64,000 nt of DNA, taken from contig BCJJ01000020.1 in NCBI GenBank assembly GCA_039545355.1, positions 558,001 through 622,000 on the forward strand, written 5' to 3'. This DNA comes from Trichosporon coremiiforme (lineage: Eukaryota > Basidiomycota > Tremellomycetes > Trichosporonales > Trichosporonaceae). Under the pieces are notes generated by a model. It worked only from the letters and a program-made list of their open reading frames with translations. It was not told the origin of the DNA and did not search any database. The position numbers and the translations under genes are program-made. Shown here in pieces: positions 45,835 through 56,958 of this stretch (the stretch's first letter is position 1; each line of letters opens with the position of its first letter).

Positions 45835-47007
45835 ATGTCGCACTCGAACGAATCTACGCCGGAACCGCCAACGAGCGAGGAGATTCTCAAGCTGCTCGGC
45901 ACGCTGCAGACAGCCGTTGACGCCACAACGTCGTCTGCCGCGCCCTTGCTGAAGAAGGCGAAGAAGGCTGACCCGTCTCTCGACTTTGAAAAGGGCATTT
46001 CGCTCCTTATCGTGCGCCCACAGCTGCTCCTCGCCTCGCTGCAGCACCTCGTCCAGCTCGTCGGTCTCCGCCTCACCTGTGCCAAGTCCGACAGCCCCAA
46101 CGCCGGCGCGAGCGCGGCTCTTTCCACCCCCTTCAACGCTTCTACGATTAGGGAGCGCACAGGCGAGGTCGAGGACGAGCTGGCGGGCGAGCTCGCGCTC
46201 TGCCACGACGTCATGGACAAGGTCCGCAGCATGGAGGGCAAGCTCGAGTATCAGATCAAGAAGCTTGCGGGTCTCGCCGAGGCGGCGGAGAAGAAACCCG
46301 AGAAGGCGGCCGAGGTGGCCGAGGACGACATGCTGTCCTTCCGCCCGAATGCGGCGGCCATGCTCGCCAGTGCCCGCAGCGAAGCTGCGGAAGCAGCCAA
46401 GCCGAAGAAGTCTCGTCGCGACGACGAGTCGGAGGAGGAGGGCGACGGCGGCGTGTACAAGCCTCCTCGTGTCGCCGCCATGCCGTACAACGAGGAGGGC
46501 GAGAAGCGCGTGCGCGAGCGCCGTGCGCCTGCGCTTCTGTCCGAGTTTGCGCAGAGTCTCGCCGGCGCCCCCGCCGTGCAGACCACGTCTGGTCTCAGCA
46601 CGCGTCCCGTGCAGGCGGGCGCACACACGAACAGCGCCTCGGCGCGCCGCGCGGCCGAGCTGCAGCGCATCGCCGAGTTCGAGGAGGAGAACATGACGCG
46701 TCTGGTCACTTCCAAGCGCGAGGCGAAGCGCCGCCGCGAAGACGAGGAGGCGCTCGCGCTCGGGTTCGGTGTTGGTGGCGTACGCAACAGGCGCCGGAAC
46801 GGGCTCGAGGCAGAGCTCGAGGGCGTCCTCGGAGACGGGGGATCAAGTGCGTGGGACGGAGCAGGGGACAGGTTTGGAAAGAGGGAGGGGATTACGAAGC
46901 GCGCCAAAACGGCTGGTGGGAAGGAGCGCAATGGCAGAGCCAAGAAGAGCAGGTTCGAGAAGGACGTCAAGAAGAAGAGGAGGGCTATTGGTCTCCCCAC
47001 GAAGTAG
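45835..47007 (+). CDS. LCP5/neuroguidin-like U3 snoRNP protein
   Basis: A single coding exon encodes 390 residues. The Sas10/Utp3/C1D domain is near residues 50-160: KGISLLIVRPQLLLASLQHLVQ, then a DVMDKVRSMEGKLEYQIKKL helix that is the family signature. The C-terminus has the conserved YKPPRVAAMPY motif, an ERRAP segment, and a basic tail (KSRFEKDVKKKRRAIGL). Yeast Lcp5 is part of the U3 small-subunit processome needed for 18S rRNA maturation in the nucleolus. The ATG at 45835 follows a CTGACAGGCAAG context. The gene converges with JIP5, another ribosome-biogenesis gene, 173 bp away. Confidence 0.88.
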   Translation: MSHSNESTPEPPTSEEILKLLGTLQTAVDATTSSAAPLLKKAKKADPSLDFEKGISLLIVRPQLLLASLQHLVQLVGLRLTCAKSDSPNAGASAALSTPFNASTIRERTGEVEDELAGELALCHDVMDKVRSMEGKLEYQIKKLAGLAEAAEKKPEKAAEVAEDDMLSFRPNAAAMLASARSEAAEAAKPKKSRRDDESEEEGDGGVYKPPRVAAMPYNEEGEKRVRERRAPALLSEFAQSLAGAPAVQTTSGLSTRPVQAGAHTNSASARRAAELQRIAEFEEENMTRLVTSKREAKRRREDEEALALGFGVGGVRNRRRNGLEAELEGVLGDGGSSAWDGAGDRFGKREGITKRAKTAGGKERNGRAKKSRFEKDVKKKRRAIGLPTK

Positions 47008-47180
47008 GGGACTTGATCCGCTGGGACAGATGGGATATAGACTTCACACTGTTGTACAATATGCATGGGCGTCTAGCATCTATGAATGAGAAACCAAGAA
47101 TGGACCGGGAGTGAATGATGTGATTGAGATGGAATGACCAGAAGTAATGCGATGAAAGGAGAGCAGACAACTATTTGATC

Positions 47181-49343
47181 TTACAGGTCGTCGAAGAAGC
47201 CCGCGTTGTCGTCCTCGCGAGCCGAACGGCCAAAGTCACCCATCGGGTTCTTCTTGTTCTTCTTCTGGCGGGGCGCGTCGCTGTCGTCCGAGTCCTCGGC
47301 CATCTCCTCGTCCTCGCCCTCCTCCTCGTCGGACTCGTCGTCACTGTCCTCCTTCTCTGCGCCCATCTCAATGTCCTCGCCCTCGTCGGCCGCAGCCTCG
47401 GCGTCCTCGTCGTTCTCGGCGTCCTCGAAGATGTTCTCGACGTCGGTCAGCTTAATGCACTCGTCGTGCGAGACCGAGCCGAGCCATTTCTTGTTCCGGT
47501 CCAGCGCGAGGCGCTCGATCGGGTACTCTTCGTGCGTCGCGATGACACCGACTGTCTGTTAGCTCTTGCGGGTGCGGATAGCTTACGGAAACTGTTCGGC
47601 TGGATCTGGATGACGCGGACCATGCCGTCCTCGGAGCCGGTCGCGATGATGTCGTCCGTGAGCGCGACGACGGCGTCGACACTCGCGGGATGGCCGACGA
47701 TACGGTCTACGCTGTCGCCAAAGCCCATCTTGCGGTCCCAGACGCTGACGGTGCCGAGTCCGCTGCCGACGACGAAACGCTGTCCACCCTTGATCTGGCA
47801 GATCGACAGCAGCTCGTCCTCCTGGTCGTCTGACATGTGCAGCGGCTCCTTCTTCTTCGACCGGATGTCGATCACCGACAGGAAACCATCGCACGACGTC
47901 GTCACCAGCTGCCGCTTGTCGTCAAAGTACGTAAAGCCAGAGATGTAATCGAAGTGCTGCCTGTACTCGCGCACGCATTCCGGTGTTCGCGGGTCCCAGA
48001 ACTGGAGGGGTCGTCAGCATCAGCAATGTGAATCGTTAATGGTGTGGTCGATGGCGAGTGGTCAGGGAAAGGAAGCCCAGTGCCAAAGGGGGCGTTGAAT
48101 GGTCGTGGCCGGTCGTGCCAGGAATGAATAGAGGCTCGTGAGAGAGTGGGCGAGTGGGCGGTTTCAGAATGGACGCAGCGCATACGCACCTTGATGACAC
48201 CCTCGTCGTCGCCTGAAGCGGTCAAGGACTCGTTGACGCAGATGATTCGGTTGACGGGGGAGCTGCAGTGTCAGGTTGGCTGCATGGCTGGACTCTGGGT
48301 GTTCCAGGGGTCGTCGGGTCCCAGGAAGGAAGGTGTGCAGTATCTGTGAGGACTTACTCGTGTGCCTGTTCATGCTCACGCAGGACTGTGCCCATCGTGG
48401 CGTCCATTCGGCTGCCCGTTAGCACCAGGAAAGCAGTAAGATCAGCGGGGTCTGTATCAAAGCCACGGGCCACGGGGTCGTGCCAGTCACTGGGGTCACT
48501 GGGTCACTTGCTGGCCATCCACCGGTCCACACGATGCACACGATCCCAAGGGCTGAATTAATCCAGCCAAGACCAGAGGGGTGTGAGGTTGCGGCACGGG
48601 CCTGAGCCGCTGCCCCCTCCCCCTTGGTTCCTCGACTCCTCGACCGGACGCAATGCACGCAGGACGCAGGCAATCAAGACAGCATGCACAAATGCAGGAT
48701 CGCAGGACACACCATGCTTCGCACACAACACCGCGGCACAGCGAAAGGACGCAGATGCACTGCACTGCACCTCGCCAGCGCCCACAGCCCACAGCCCACA
48801 GCCCACTGCCCCGTCGCCGTCCCTCTTGCCCCTTCCTACTGCCCGTTTGTCCTTGCCCTTTCGACTACCTCGCGTCTTGCACCTTCCGCCCCTCTGCTGC
48901 ACGCATGACCACGCAGGGGTGCCGCCCACAGGTCGGGCGCATCATGGGCTGCACTCGAACCGGTGCCCTCCTCGTCTGATATAAGGCACACGCTGCCTTC
49001 CACCTCGACGTCCTTCCTTGCCTCCCTTCTTCACTCCATACTACTCTTTCAGTCTCCATGTTTGCTCAACTCCATTGCCGGCTTACCCACTCGCTCAGAA
49101 CCACACTCACCATAACACGCCGCTCTTGCCTCCCATCCACATCGACTTTCCGTCTTCCTGGACAGCCAGCGCTCGTGCAGTCTTCTTCGTCGGTCGCACG
49201 CTCCACAGCTTGGTCGTCTCTCCGGTTGCGTCGTCATACTTCCAGGCCTTGACCTCGCCAGTCAACAGCGATCCGTACACGACTGGCTCGCTCGGGTGGA
49301 AGACGAGGTCGAACGGCTGATTCCGTAGTTTGATATCGGGCAT
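47181..49343 (-). CDS. JIP5: WD-repeat protein JIP5/WDR55-like
   Basis: Five exons on the minus strand (49343..49111, 48411..48358, 48262..48190, 48001..47587, 47551..47181) encode 381 residues; phase closes throughout. The start MPDIKLRNQPFDLVFHPSEP matches Jip5. WD-type blades are visible: GEVKAWKYD, ASGDDEGVIKFWDPRTP, TSCDGFLSVIDIRSKK, GSGLGTVSVWDRKMG, GSEDGMVRVIQI and SVSHDECIKLTDV. The C-terminus is a long acidic Asp/Glu stretch followed by DFGRSAREDDNAGFFDDL. The family acts in the nucleolus in rRNA processing. Intron 1 is 699 nt, very long for this genome; the others are 95, 188 and 35 nt. An upstream in-frame ATG at 49418 exists but gives a non-family extension. Confidence 0.88.
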
Positions 49344-51666
49344 GGTTCCGGCGTCAAGATCAGTGAGAGTGGGGGATTGTGTCGGCGTCTGAAGTGTCGC
49401 AAGTGATGTGGGCGGCACGCGTCAGAGGATCAAGGTGAGGAATGAGTTGCAGCCCGAAGATGTCTCGATCGATCACTCGCAAATCTCGTCGTCGCTGGCG
49501 GCCGTCGAAATCTTCGAAGCGTGACCCACAGAAGTGGAGGTCTGACAGGGTCTCTTGACGCCTCCAGGCACGTAGGTCACATGATCTGACTGCCACGAGA
49601 GAAGCACGCGGGCGAGACCGCCGGCCACCCACGTGGAGGGATACGTCATTTTGCCACTGACCGTAATACCGAGAGGGTCAGGAAATCACCGAGAGGTGAT
49701 CCAGTGATCCTGAGCGAGCGATTGACCTGGAACCTTGGCTTGAACCAGGATCAGTGGATCAGCGCTAGGGTGATCCTGTGATCCTGGGAGCGAATCAAGG
49801 CGCACGGGGCGCGGGACGAATGTGAAATCAACCCAATCCAGGCGAGCCAGGCAGTACGTTAAGGGGCATAGGATTGGCAAAGTTTGCGGTGGCGTGTGTG
49901 AGCCCCCCGCGGCTGTGGTGGAGAAACCAAGCGGAAGCAGAAGGCAACCCTGGGCCCAGCGAGAAGCGAAAGCACCAAATTAACCAAAAACGAACGTCAC
50001 AGTCGCAGTAGCTGCGGACGAGCACGGCAGTCATTGTCTGCTCCTCGGATTGTCAGAGGATGCAGAGGATCAGAGGCTCAGAGCAAGTACTGACTACCCC
50101 GCGCCCCTCATTACGGTCGCCCCTCCCCTCTCCTTGCTGCTCTCCGTAGCCCGTAAGCCGCAGGCGGGTAACAGGACTGTCACCTGTGCGCCCGTAGGCC
50201 CCGAAACCCGTAGCCTTGCACCTTGCACCTTGTCCCCTGGGACGAGTAAACACAAAGCGCAGCCGAGCCGCCCATCGCCCATAGCTCTTACTTAGTGCTT
50301 GCTTCTGATCCCCCAGGCCCCCTCCCCCGTACCCTCCCCCTTATCCCCTCCCAGCCAGCCAAACAGACGGCCGCTCCAAGCAGAAGCCTAAGCCCCCGTT
50401 TGACCTGCGCCAGTGTAGCTCCAGGAGGTGTCCTGCCTGAGTAAGCCTTACCTGCCGCGAACGTGCCCTTCCGATTTCGCCGCCCGCCCCGCCGCCTGGC
50501 TGTTCCCCACACAGCCGCAGCCCCGTCGCCCGTCCCATCGCCCTTTCCCCTCGCCTCCCTTTCCTTTTTCTCCCCTTTCACTCCATCCACCCACACCTAC
50601 CCATTCAGCTCGTCTGCTCTGACAGCGTCTGCCCTCTGTAGTCATCCTCCTCCGCCGCCGTCGACTAGGTCTAGGTCCCACACACGGCACATCCCCTCAC
50701 CCCCCCTTCCCTCTTCCGTCTTCCCTCTTCTGCTTGCGCAACGTGGTCTTAGTTTGACCTAGCCCCTTGGCCTTGGTACTGCCTAGGTGCAACACATCCA
50801 CAAGCCTACACGCCCTCGAACCCTCACTCACCTCACCCCTCTCCCACCTCTCCCCTTCGCTCTCCTCCCTAGCCCATAGCCCCATAGGCTTGGACCGCCG
50901 CCGTCCTCCTCCTCTTCCCTTCCTCACTCATCGAGTGCCCAGTGCCCATACCGGCCGGCCGCTGTCCTCCCCTTCCTCCCCTCCCTGCACGAGAACACTA
51001 TCTCGTTCAGCAGATACCTCTCCCTCTGCCGCTGCTGCTTGGCTTCTCCGCCGCCACCGCGTTACTGCCGCCCCTTCCTCCTCGCACCCTCTACCCCGCA
51101 AGGACAGCGAGGATTAGGTACAGACAGCATCAATCGTCGCCCTGTCTGCATCCTGCCCAGCAGCCCGTAACCACGCACCACACCAGTACCCCTCGGTTCT
51201 CGGTCCCTTCTCCCAAGACCCATCCATACGTCCTGGAACCAAACAACAGCTTATCGCTATCGCAAAGCATCCGCGACGCGCCGCTGTGCTTAGCATCCTC
51301 CTTTCGTAGTCTCAGATAACTCTTATCAAGTCTCGGATCGTTGAGCGAGCGGTGAGTTCCAGCAAACCTCCATCCACACCTGGGTGGGCGTTTTCCTTCC
51401 TTCTTTCTGCAACGAATGCTGACATCCGTCCTCCTTCTCTTGTGATCCCTCACTGCATCCACATCTTGCGCTGCATGATCAACTCCCCCGTGCATCCATC
51501 CACCGCCTGGCTCAACTCTGGTCCGCCATGCATACCCAAACACGGCGTCTACCTACCCAAACACCAATCCGAACCCGACGGATTACTAACCCGATTCCCA
51601 TCCGTCATGTGACCTTGGCCCACTTTTCGATCCGCCCCTATCAGTGGTCACAGGCGACCCGCTCTC
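49344..51666. other. Long intergenic region and pyrimidine-rich leader of the HMG gene
   Basis: About 2.3 kb without a supported gene. Repeats: GTGATCC/GATCCTG motifs, in both orientations, at about 49690-49795; and ccttgca units at 50213-50232. From about 50,280 to 51,330 the plus strand is strongly pyrimidine-rich (C/T runs). A GTGAGTTCC donor at 51351 suggests that the HMG gene has a spliced 5' leader more than 300 bases long. Confidence 0.45.
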
Positions 51667-52940
51667 ATGCAGAACTCTTCAACTGCAACAGCTGCTCATC
51701 CAGGACACCTGGCGCAGCCTTGGAGTAATGTAAGTCATTTAACGTCATCCGGGTGCATCCACCGTCGTGGATGCACGCATACAACGCGTTTGCGCAGTGA
51801 CCATCCGCTGACGCCATCTACAGCCTCACATGTATTCGAATACCGGTTCCCATCAGCGCGATCCAACAAATCCCCGGTCGTACGCGACCGGGGCTGGAGG
51901 CGCGACCTCCGATGACCAGTACGCGGCGTACCAGCAGGCCGCTGGCTTCGCCAACGTTGGTACTGGCTACAATTACGGTGGTAACATGAGGTGAGTCGAG
52001 TCATCCATTCGGCTAGGTTCCGAATGTCGAGCGTTGCGCCGATCCCCGCTCACACGCTCAGCAACCTGTACAACACGACTTCCCCGTCGATGCCATCCGG
52101 CTCGCGGCGGACATCCAACCCCAAGGTGAGTGGATGCGGTTGCGAGGAAGGATGTAGCCTGCTCTGACGCGTTGTTTACGCGTCTCGGGATGTTTGGTCT
52201 CGTTGCGTACACCGACGCGTCGGACCTTCCTTCCTCCACCAGTGAGATAATGGCTTGTACTGACGCGTCAGTCGCCCTACCAGCAAACATCCAGCGTGCT
52301 GAGCAGTGGTCATTCTAGCCAGGGCGTCGGCTCTGGCCAGAGCCAGCAGTATGGCAGCGGTGGCTACTACGGCTCGTACTACGACCAGCAGCACAGTGGC
52401 CACCACCAGGGTAGCGCCGGCAGCCAGTGGCAGCAGCACTACAGCCAGCCATCCAGTGGCTTCGCTCAGGCCCCTGTCCAGGGTCGCCAGAACTCGTCTG
52501 GCTCGATAACCGCTGGCGCTGCCGCTACCAGCGGATCTGGTGGCAACAACGACCAGTCGCAGCAGTCGTCGCGGACTGGCGCTGGCTCGGCCTTCGACTA
52601 CTCTGCTGCCGGCCAGCAGGGCTACCCCAACTGGGATCAGTCGCGCCAGGGCTCGAACCAGTGGCAGCAGCAGCAGCAGCAGCAGCCGTCTCAGCAGACG
52701 AGCGGCGGCGGTTCTGGCGCTGGCCAGTCTGCCCGCACGCAGGGCAGCAACAGTTCCAATCAGCAGCAGTCTGTCGTGAGCCCGTGGCAGGGTTACGGTA
52801 ACCACCACCCCTTCCCTCCTCCGCCTCAGCCTGTCCCTCAGATGGGTGGCCAGCTCCCTCCTGGCCAGTATGGCGCTTGGAACCAGTGGAACGGTGCCCC
52901 CGGTTACTACCCGCCTGGTCCTCACCAGGGCCAGCAGCAG

Positions 52941-52971
<31 letters not shown>

Positions 52972-54317
52972 CTGCTCAGCAGCAGCAACAACAGGTGCCT
53001 ACCGCCACCCAGGCCAATGCCAACGCTGCTCCCGCTGCCTCTGCGGCTGCGCCTGCTGCGGCTGCCGCCCCGGTCCCGGCTGCTCCCACCAAGAAGTCCA
53101 AGAAGAAGGGCGCCGACGCCGCCGCCGCTGCCGCTCTTCCCGCGATCGCCGAGCCTACGGAGCAGATCCTGGGCAAGCGGCCATCCGAGTCGTCTGCCGA
53201 CGAGGGCGAGGGCAAGACCGAGTCCAAGTCCAAATCGTCGAAGAAGAACAAGAAGGAGGAGGAGAAGCCCGCCCCCAAGGCCCCCACCAAGTCCCACCTC
53301 CGCCCTCCCCGCCAGGCCCCCTCCGCCTGGCAGCTCTTCTTCACGGACGAGCTCAACAAGGCCAAGGCTGCCGCTGCCGCCGAGGCTGGTACCACCCCTG
53401 GTGGCACCCCGATCCACCCCAAGCTCAACGTCGCCCAGATCGCCAAGGACGCCGGTATCGCTTACGCCAATCTCACCGACGAGCGAAGACGGTATTACGC
53501 CGGCAAGGTCGCCGAGGGCAAGGAGCAGTACAAGAAGGACCTTGCTGCCTGGCAGGCGACCCTCACCCCCGAGGACATCAAGACGGAGAACGCTTTCCGT
53601 ACGCAGCAGCGTAAGGAGGGCAAGTCTCGCAAGGGTAACATCAAGGACCCCAACGCTCCGAAGAAGCCTCTGTCTGCCTACTTCCTCTTCCTCAAGGGCA
53701 TTCGTGAGAACGATGACCTGAAGAGGCAGGTCTGGGGTGCCGAGAGCGAGACCACCCGCCAAAGTGTTCTCGCTGCTGAGCGATGGCGCGGCCTCTCGGA
53801 CGACGAGAAGCGCCCCTACCTCCAGCAAGCTGAGAAGGACAAGCAGGAGTACGAGCACCTCCGCAAAATCTACGAGGAGGACGCTGCTCTCCGTGCCAAG
53901 GGCGAAGCGCCAACCGATCGGCCGCAATTCGCAGAAATACAATCGGCAGTAGTCGAACCCCCCAAGTCCCTCCTTGATGCCCCCTCTAAGAAGTCGGATG
54001 GCCCAAAAGGTGACAAGGCGGACGGTCGTAATGCGGCGCCGTCCGCTGCGGACCCTGCAGCCGCAGTCGGTACCATCAACCCCGCGAACACCACCTTCAC
54101 GGTGGCTCACGCGGGCACTCCCGACCCCGAGCCCACGGCTCCTGGCTTTGACGCCCCCCTCGAGATCGAAGACTTTCACGGCTTTGACGACATGGACCTG
54201 ACCGGTATCGAGGGCATGACTGGCCACGGAGCGCCCAACGAGGGTCAATGGGACGACCTCGCCTACGTTGGTGGAGACGACGACAAGAACAAGGGCATCC
54301 CCGGCAAAGCTCATTGA
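51667..54317 (+). CDS. Glutamine-rich protein with two HMG boxes
   Basis: Four exons (51667..51729, 51824..51990, 52062..52125, 52272..54317; introns 94, 71 and 146 nt) encode 779 residues. Residues 1 to about 370 are Gln/Ser/Gly/Tyr-rich and prion-like, with poly-Gln runs (encoded by CAG repeats near 52670 and 52935). After an Ala-rich and a Lys-rich stretch comes a first, divergent HMG box (about 440-525: RQAPSAWQLFFTDELNKAKA, later NLTDERRRYYAGK) and a second, canonical one (about 557-625: DPNAPKKPLSAYFLFLKGI, ERWRGLSDDEKRPYLQQAE). The C-terminus is acidic (FHGFDDMDLTGIEG). It is likely a nuclear chromatin or transcription protein; the family within fungi is not assigned. Confidence 0.88.
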
Positions 54318-55514
54318 AAGCTGAACTTCCCATGATCCCTCACACTCCCACACACCCCACTCCCACACATTTCTGGACGCAAACCAGTTTTCGTTCTTCC
54401 TCCTCGCCCCCTCCCGTGACACTCTTACCTTTCTCTCTCTCTCATCTCTTCCCCTTTCGCCCCTTTGGGAAACATTCGGTTTATCATCAACGATTTCCAG
54501 CTTTCGTCTCTTGTTCTTGAACTTGTAACTCGTTTTGGTATTGACTCTGTGGTTTCATTTCGCTCTTCGCTCAATGGACACCTGAGGGCTCTCCCGGTCT
54601 TTTTTCTTTCATTCGGACTTTCGACTCTTTCTCAACAGATCTTTGGGTTTTATAATACCTCTGCTGTTCTCTGGGGAGGAGGCGTAAGTGTTGTAAAACA
54701 CGGGAGTGCGACGACGAAGTAGTTAGTTGGCGAGAAATCGGTTTGGAAAAGCAATAAGTTTAGTTTTCGTTTCGTAACAAAATGAAGTTTGAGAAGTGAA
54801 GTTCAGCAACGTAGCAAGTTTTCTTAGTTCTAGTGCACGATAATTATTATTCGTTTAGTATCTTCCGCCCAACAGCGGCTTATGCAGTGATCCACGAAGT
54901 CTTGGTTGCGTCTGGTGATTGAGCTGTGCGTCTGGAGGATCTGCCACAGACCACGATGGCGAGCATGGGCCAGATGGTGGCGGGGAGTGTTTGGCCCCAC
55001 CTCCACCGACGCGTTTTGCCTCCGTCACTGAGCGTTGATTGGTCCGATGTTCCGATGTAGGTATCCAAGCGGGGCCAAGAGGAGCAGAATGCGGCGTGTT
55101 TCCCGAGAAACCTCCACTTGTCATGTCCAGATGAGACCACCCGGTCCACTTCTTGGAGTGGGAAGCGCATCTGACCTGTGCAGGCTGGTGGATACAAAGG
55201 GCGCTTGCTGGTCGTCTGCAGCCGTGTTCTCCTCATCGTTGCGACCGTGCTCGCCACTGACGACTGACCACAAATTCTGAACAAAAGAAGTCGCCGCAAG
55301 GAGTTCCCCGATAAGAACGTACGTTTGCCCACTTCGGCGTCCTGTGGTCGCTGACCAAGCCCCGCAGCCCAGCTCACCGCCCACTTGCCCGTTACCTCCT
55401 TATCAACTATTCCTCAATCCCATCTCACCAACCATCGTCCTTAACATACCCCCCCGATCTCCCCCCGATCTCCCCTCGATCTCCTCGAGAACGCCCAGTC
55501 TGAACTAAGAAGCA
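54318..55514. other. Intergenic region
   Basis: About 1.2 kb: probable HMG 3' untranslated sequence, AT-richer than surroundings to about 54,860, then a possible promoter for the nitrilase gene with C-rich repeats (ccccgatctccc) at 55450-55490. No gene is supported. Confidence 0.45.
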
Positions 55515-56846
55515 ATGGAGCACCCCCGCACCGTCCGCGTCGCGGCCGTCCAGGCCGCCTCGGTCGCCTACGACCTGCACAAGAGCATGCACAAGCTGCG
55601 TTCTCTCGTGTTCACGGCCAAAGACAATGGGGCCGAAATCGTCGTGTTCCCCGAGGCGTTCCTCAGCGCTTATCCCCGGCACCTCGACTTCCGGATCGGG
55701 AGCAGGAGTCAGGCTGATCGTGACTGGTACGGGAGATACGTGAAGGTATGTACTCCAAGAGCGAAGTGTCGGCTCCCTCCGGTCTCCCGCGAGAACCGTA
55801 GAGAGACGGAGGAGTAGTTCGCCGCGCTCACCAGTGGTGCTCGCCTCACTCATGCTCGCTACGCTCGCACTCGCTAACTCGCAGTCCGCTGTCCACGTCC
55901 CCTCCGACGCCGTTGGCGGGGACTGGCTGAGCACCGCGCCGGCGCAGTCCCCCTCCGACCCCTTCTGGGCGTTCAAGGAGCTGGCCCAGATCGCACGCAA
56001 GTACGCGCTCTACCTCTCCGTCGGTGTGATCGAGTGTTCGAACATTGGCTCGACTCTGTGGTGCACTAACCTCCTCTTCGGGCCGTCTGGCATGCTGCTC
56101 TCGAAACACCGCAAGCTGCAGCCGACCGGCGCCGAGCGCATCGTGTGGTCGCAGGGCGAGGCCGTGAACCCCTCTTCCGCTCCCCGCGCCTCGCGCTCGG
56201 AGAAACGTGATGCTGAGGGAAACGTCAAGTCCACGAGTGCTCGCATCGAGGAAGGCGACGACAACCTGCCCGTGGTGCAGACTCCCGTTGGGCGGATTGG
56301 TGCCCTGATCTGCTGGGAGAACTACATGCCCCTAGCCAGGTACGTCATGTACAAGAAGGGCGTCGAGGTGTACCTCGCCCCGACGGCGGATGGGCGGCAG
56401 ACCTGGCTGCCGTCCATGCAGCACATTGCGATGGAAGGAAGGTGCTACGTCATCACGGCGAACCAGTATCAGAGCCAGGCAGACTTCCCCGCCGAGTATC
56501 CGCCCAATCTGGCGACGTATTCGACCACGGCGCACAATGCGGCGAGCGGACAGGGCGTGCCCATGGCTGTGGATGAGAAGGAGAAGAGCAAGGAGGCCTA
56601 CACACCTGAGGTCTGGAGTCGGGGTGGGAGCGCCATCGTCGGACCGCTCGGAGAGGTGCTCGCGGGACCGCTGTGGGACAAGGAGGGCATCATCTATGCT
56701 GATGTGAGTGAACAAGCAGGGGAGGTTGCTGACGGAAGCTCGATCTCGGTGTGATTGACGGCGTCAAGCTCGACTTTGACCCGGTCGGACACTACAGCAG
56801 GGAGAGCCTGCTCATGGGTCTGCTGGGTGACATGCCGCGGGTCTAG
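55515..56846 (+). CDS. Nitrilase/cyanide hydratase family enzyme
   Basis: Three exons (55515..55745, 55885..56703, 56739..56846; introns 139 and 35 nt) encode 385 residues. The catalytic triad is visible: Glu in VVFPEAFLSAYPR, Lys in SKHRKLQPT and Cys in ALICWENYMP, which with YLAPTADGR form the nitrilase fold. The family hydrolyses nitriles to acids (or cyanide to formamide); the order GxxxSAYPRxLDF and the plural CWENY match fungal nitrilases. Two insertions are lineage-like: a charged stretch after VNPSSAPRASRSEK (near residues 170-190), and AHNAASGQGVPMAVDEKEKS (near 280-300), before the GGSAIVGPLGEV segment. The final exon gives DLDLGVIDGVKLDFDPVGHY. Confidence 0.88.
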
Positions 56847-56958
56847 GTGAAGTGAAGTTCGTTGTAGTCCAGTAAGAAGTGTTAGTAGAAATACCAGTCA
56901 GTGTGCCATAAGACGTGAACAACAACATGAGTAATGCGTAACTGTCCTATCTCCCACC

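Noticed and set aside
48583..49060. Several 90-130 codon frames in JIP5 intron 1
   Set aside because: No family motif on either strand; JIP5 phase closes when the region is removed.
52176..54422. A 748-codon minus-strand frame
   Set aside because: It is antisense to the HMG-box gene and is made of Leu/Gly/Arg runs complementary to the CAG and Ala repeats.
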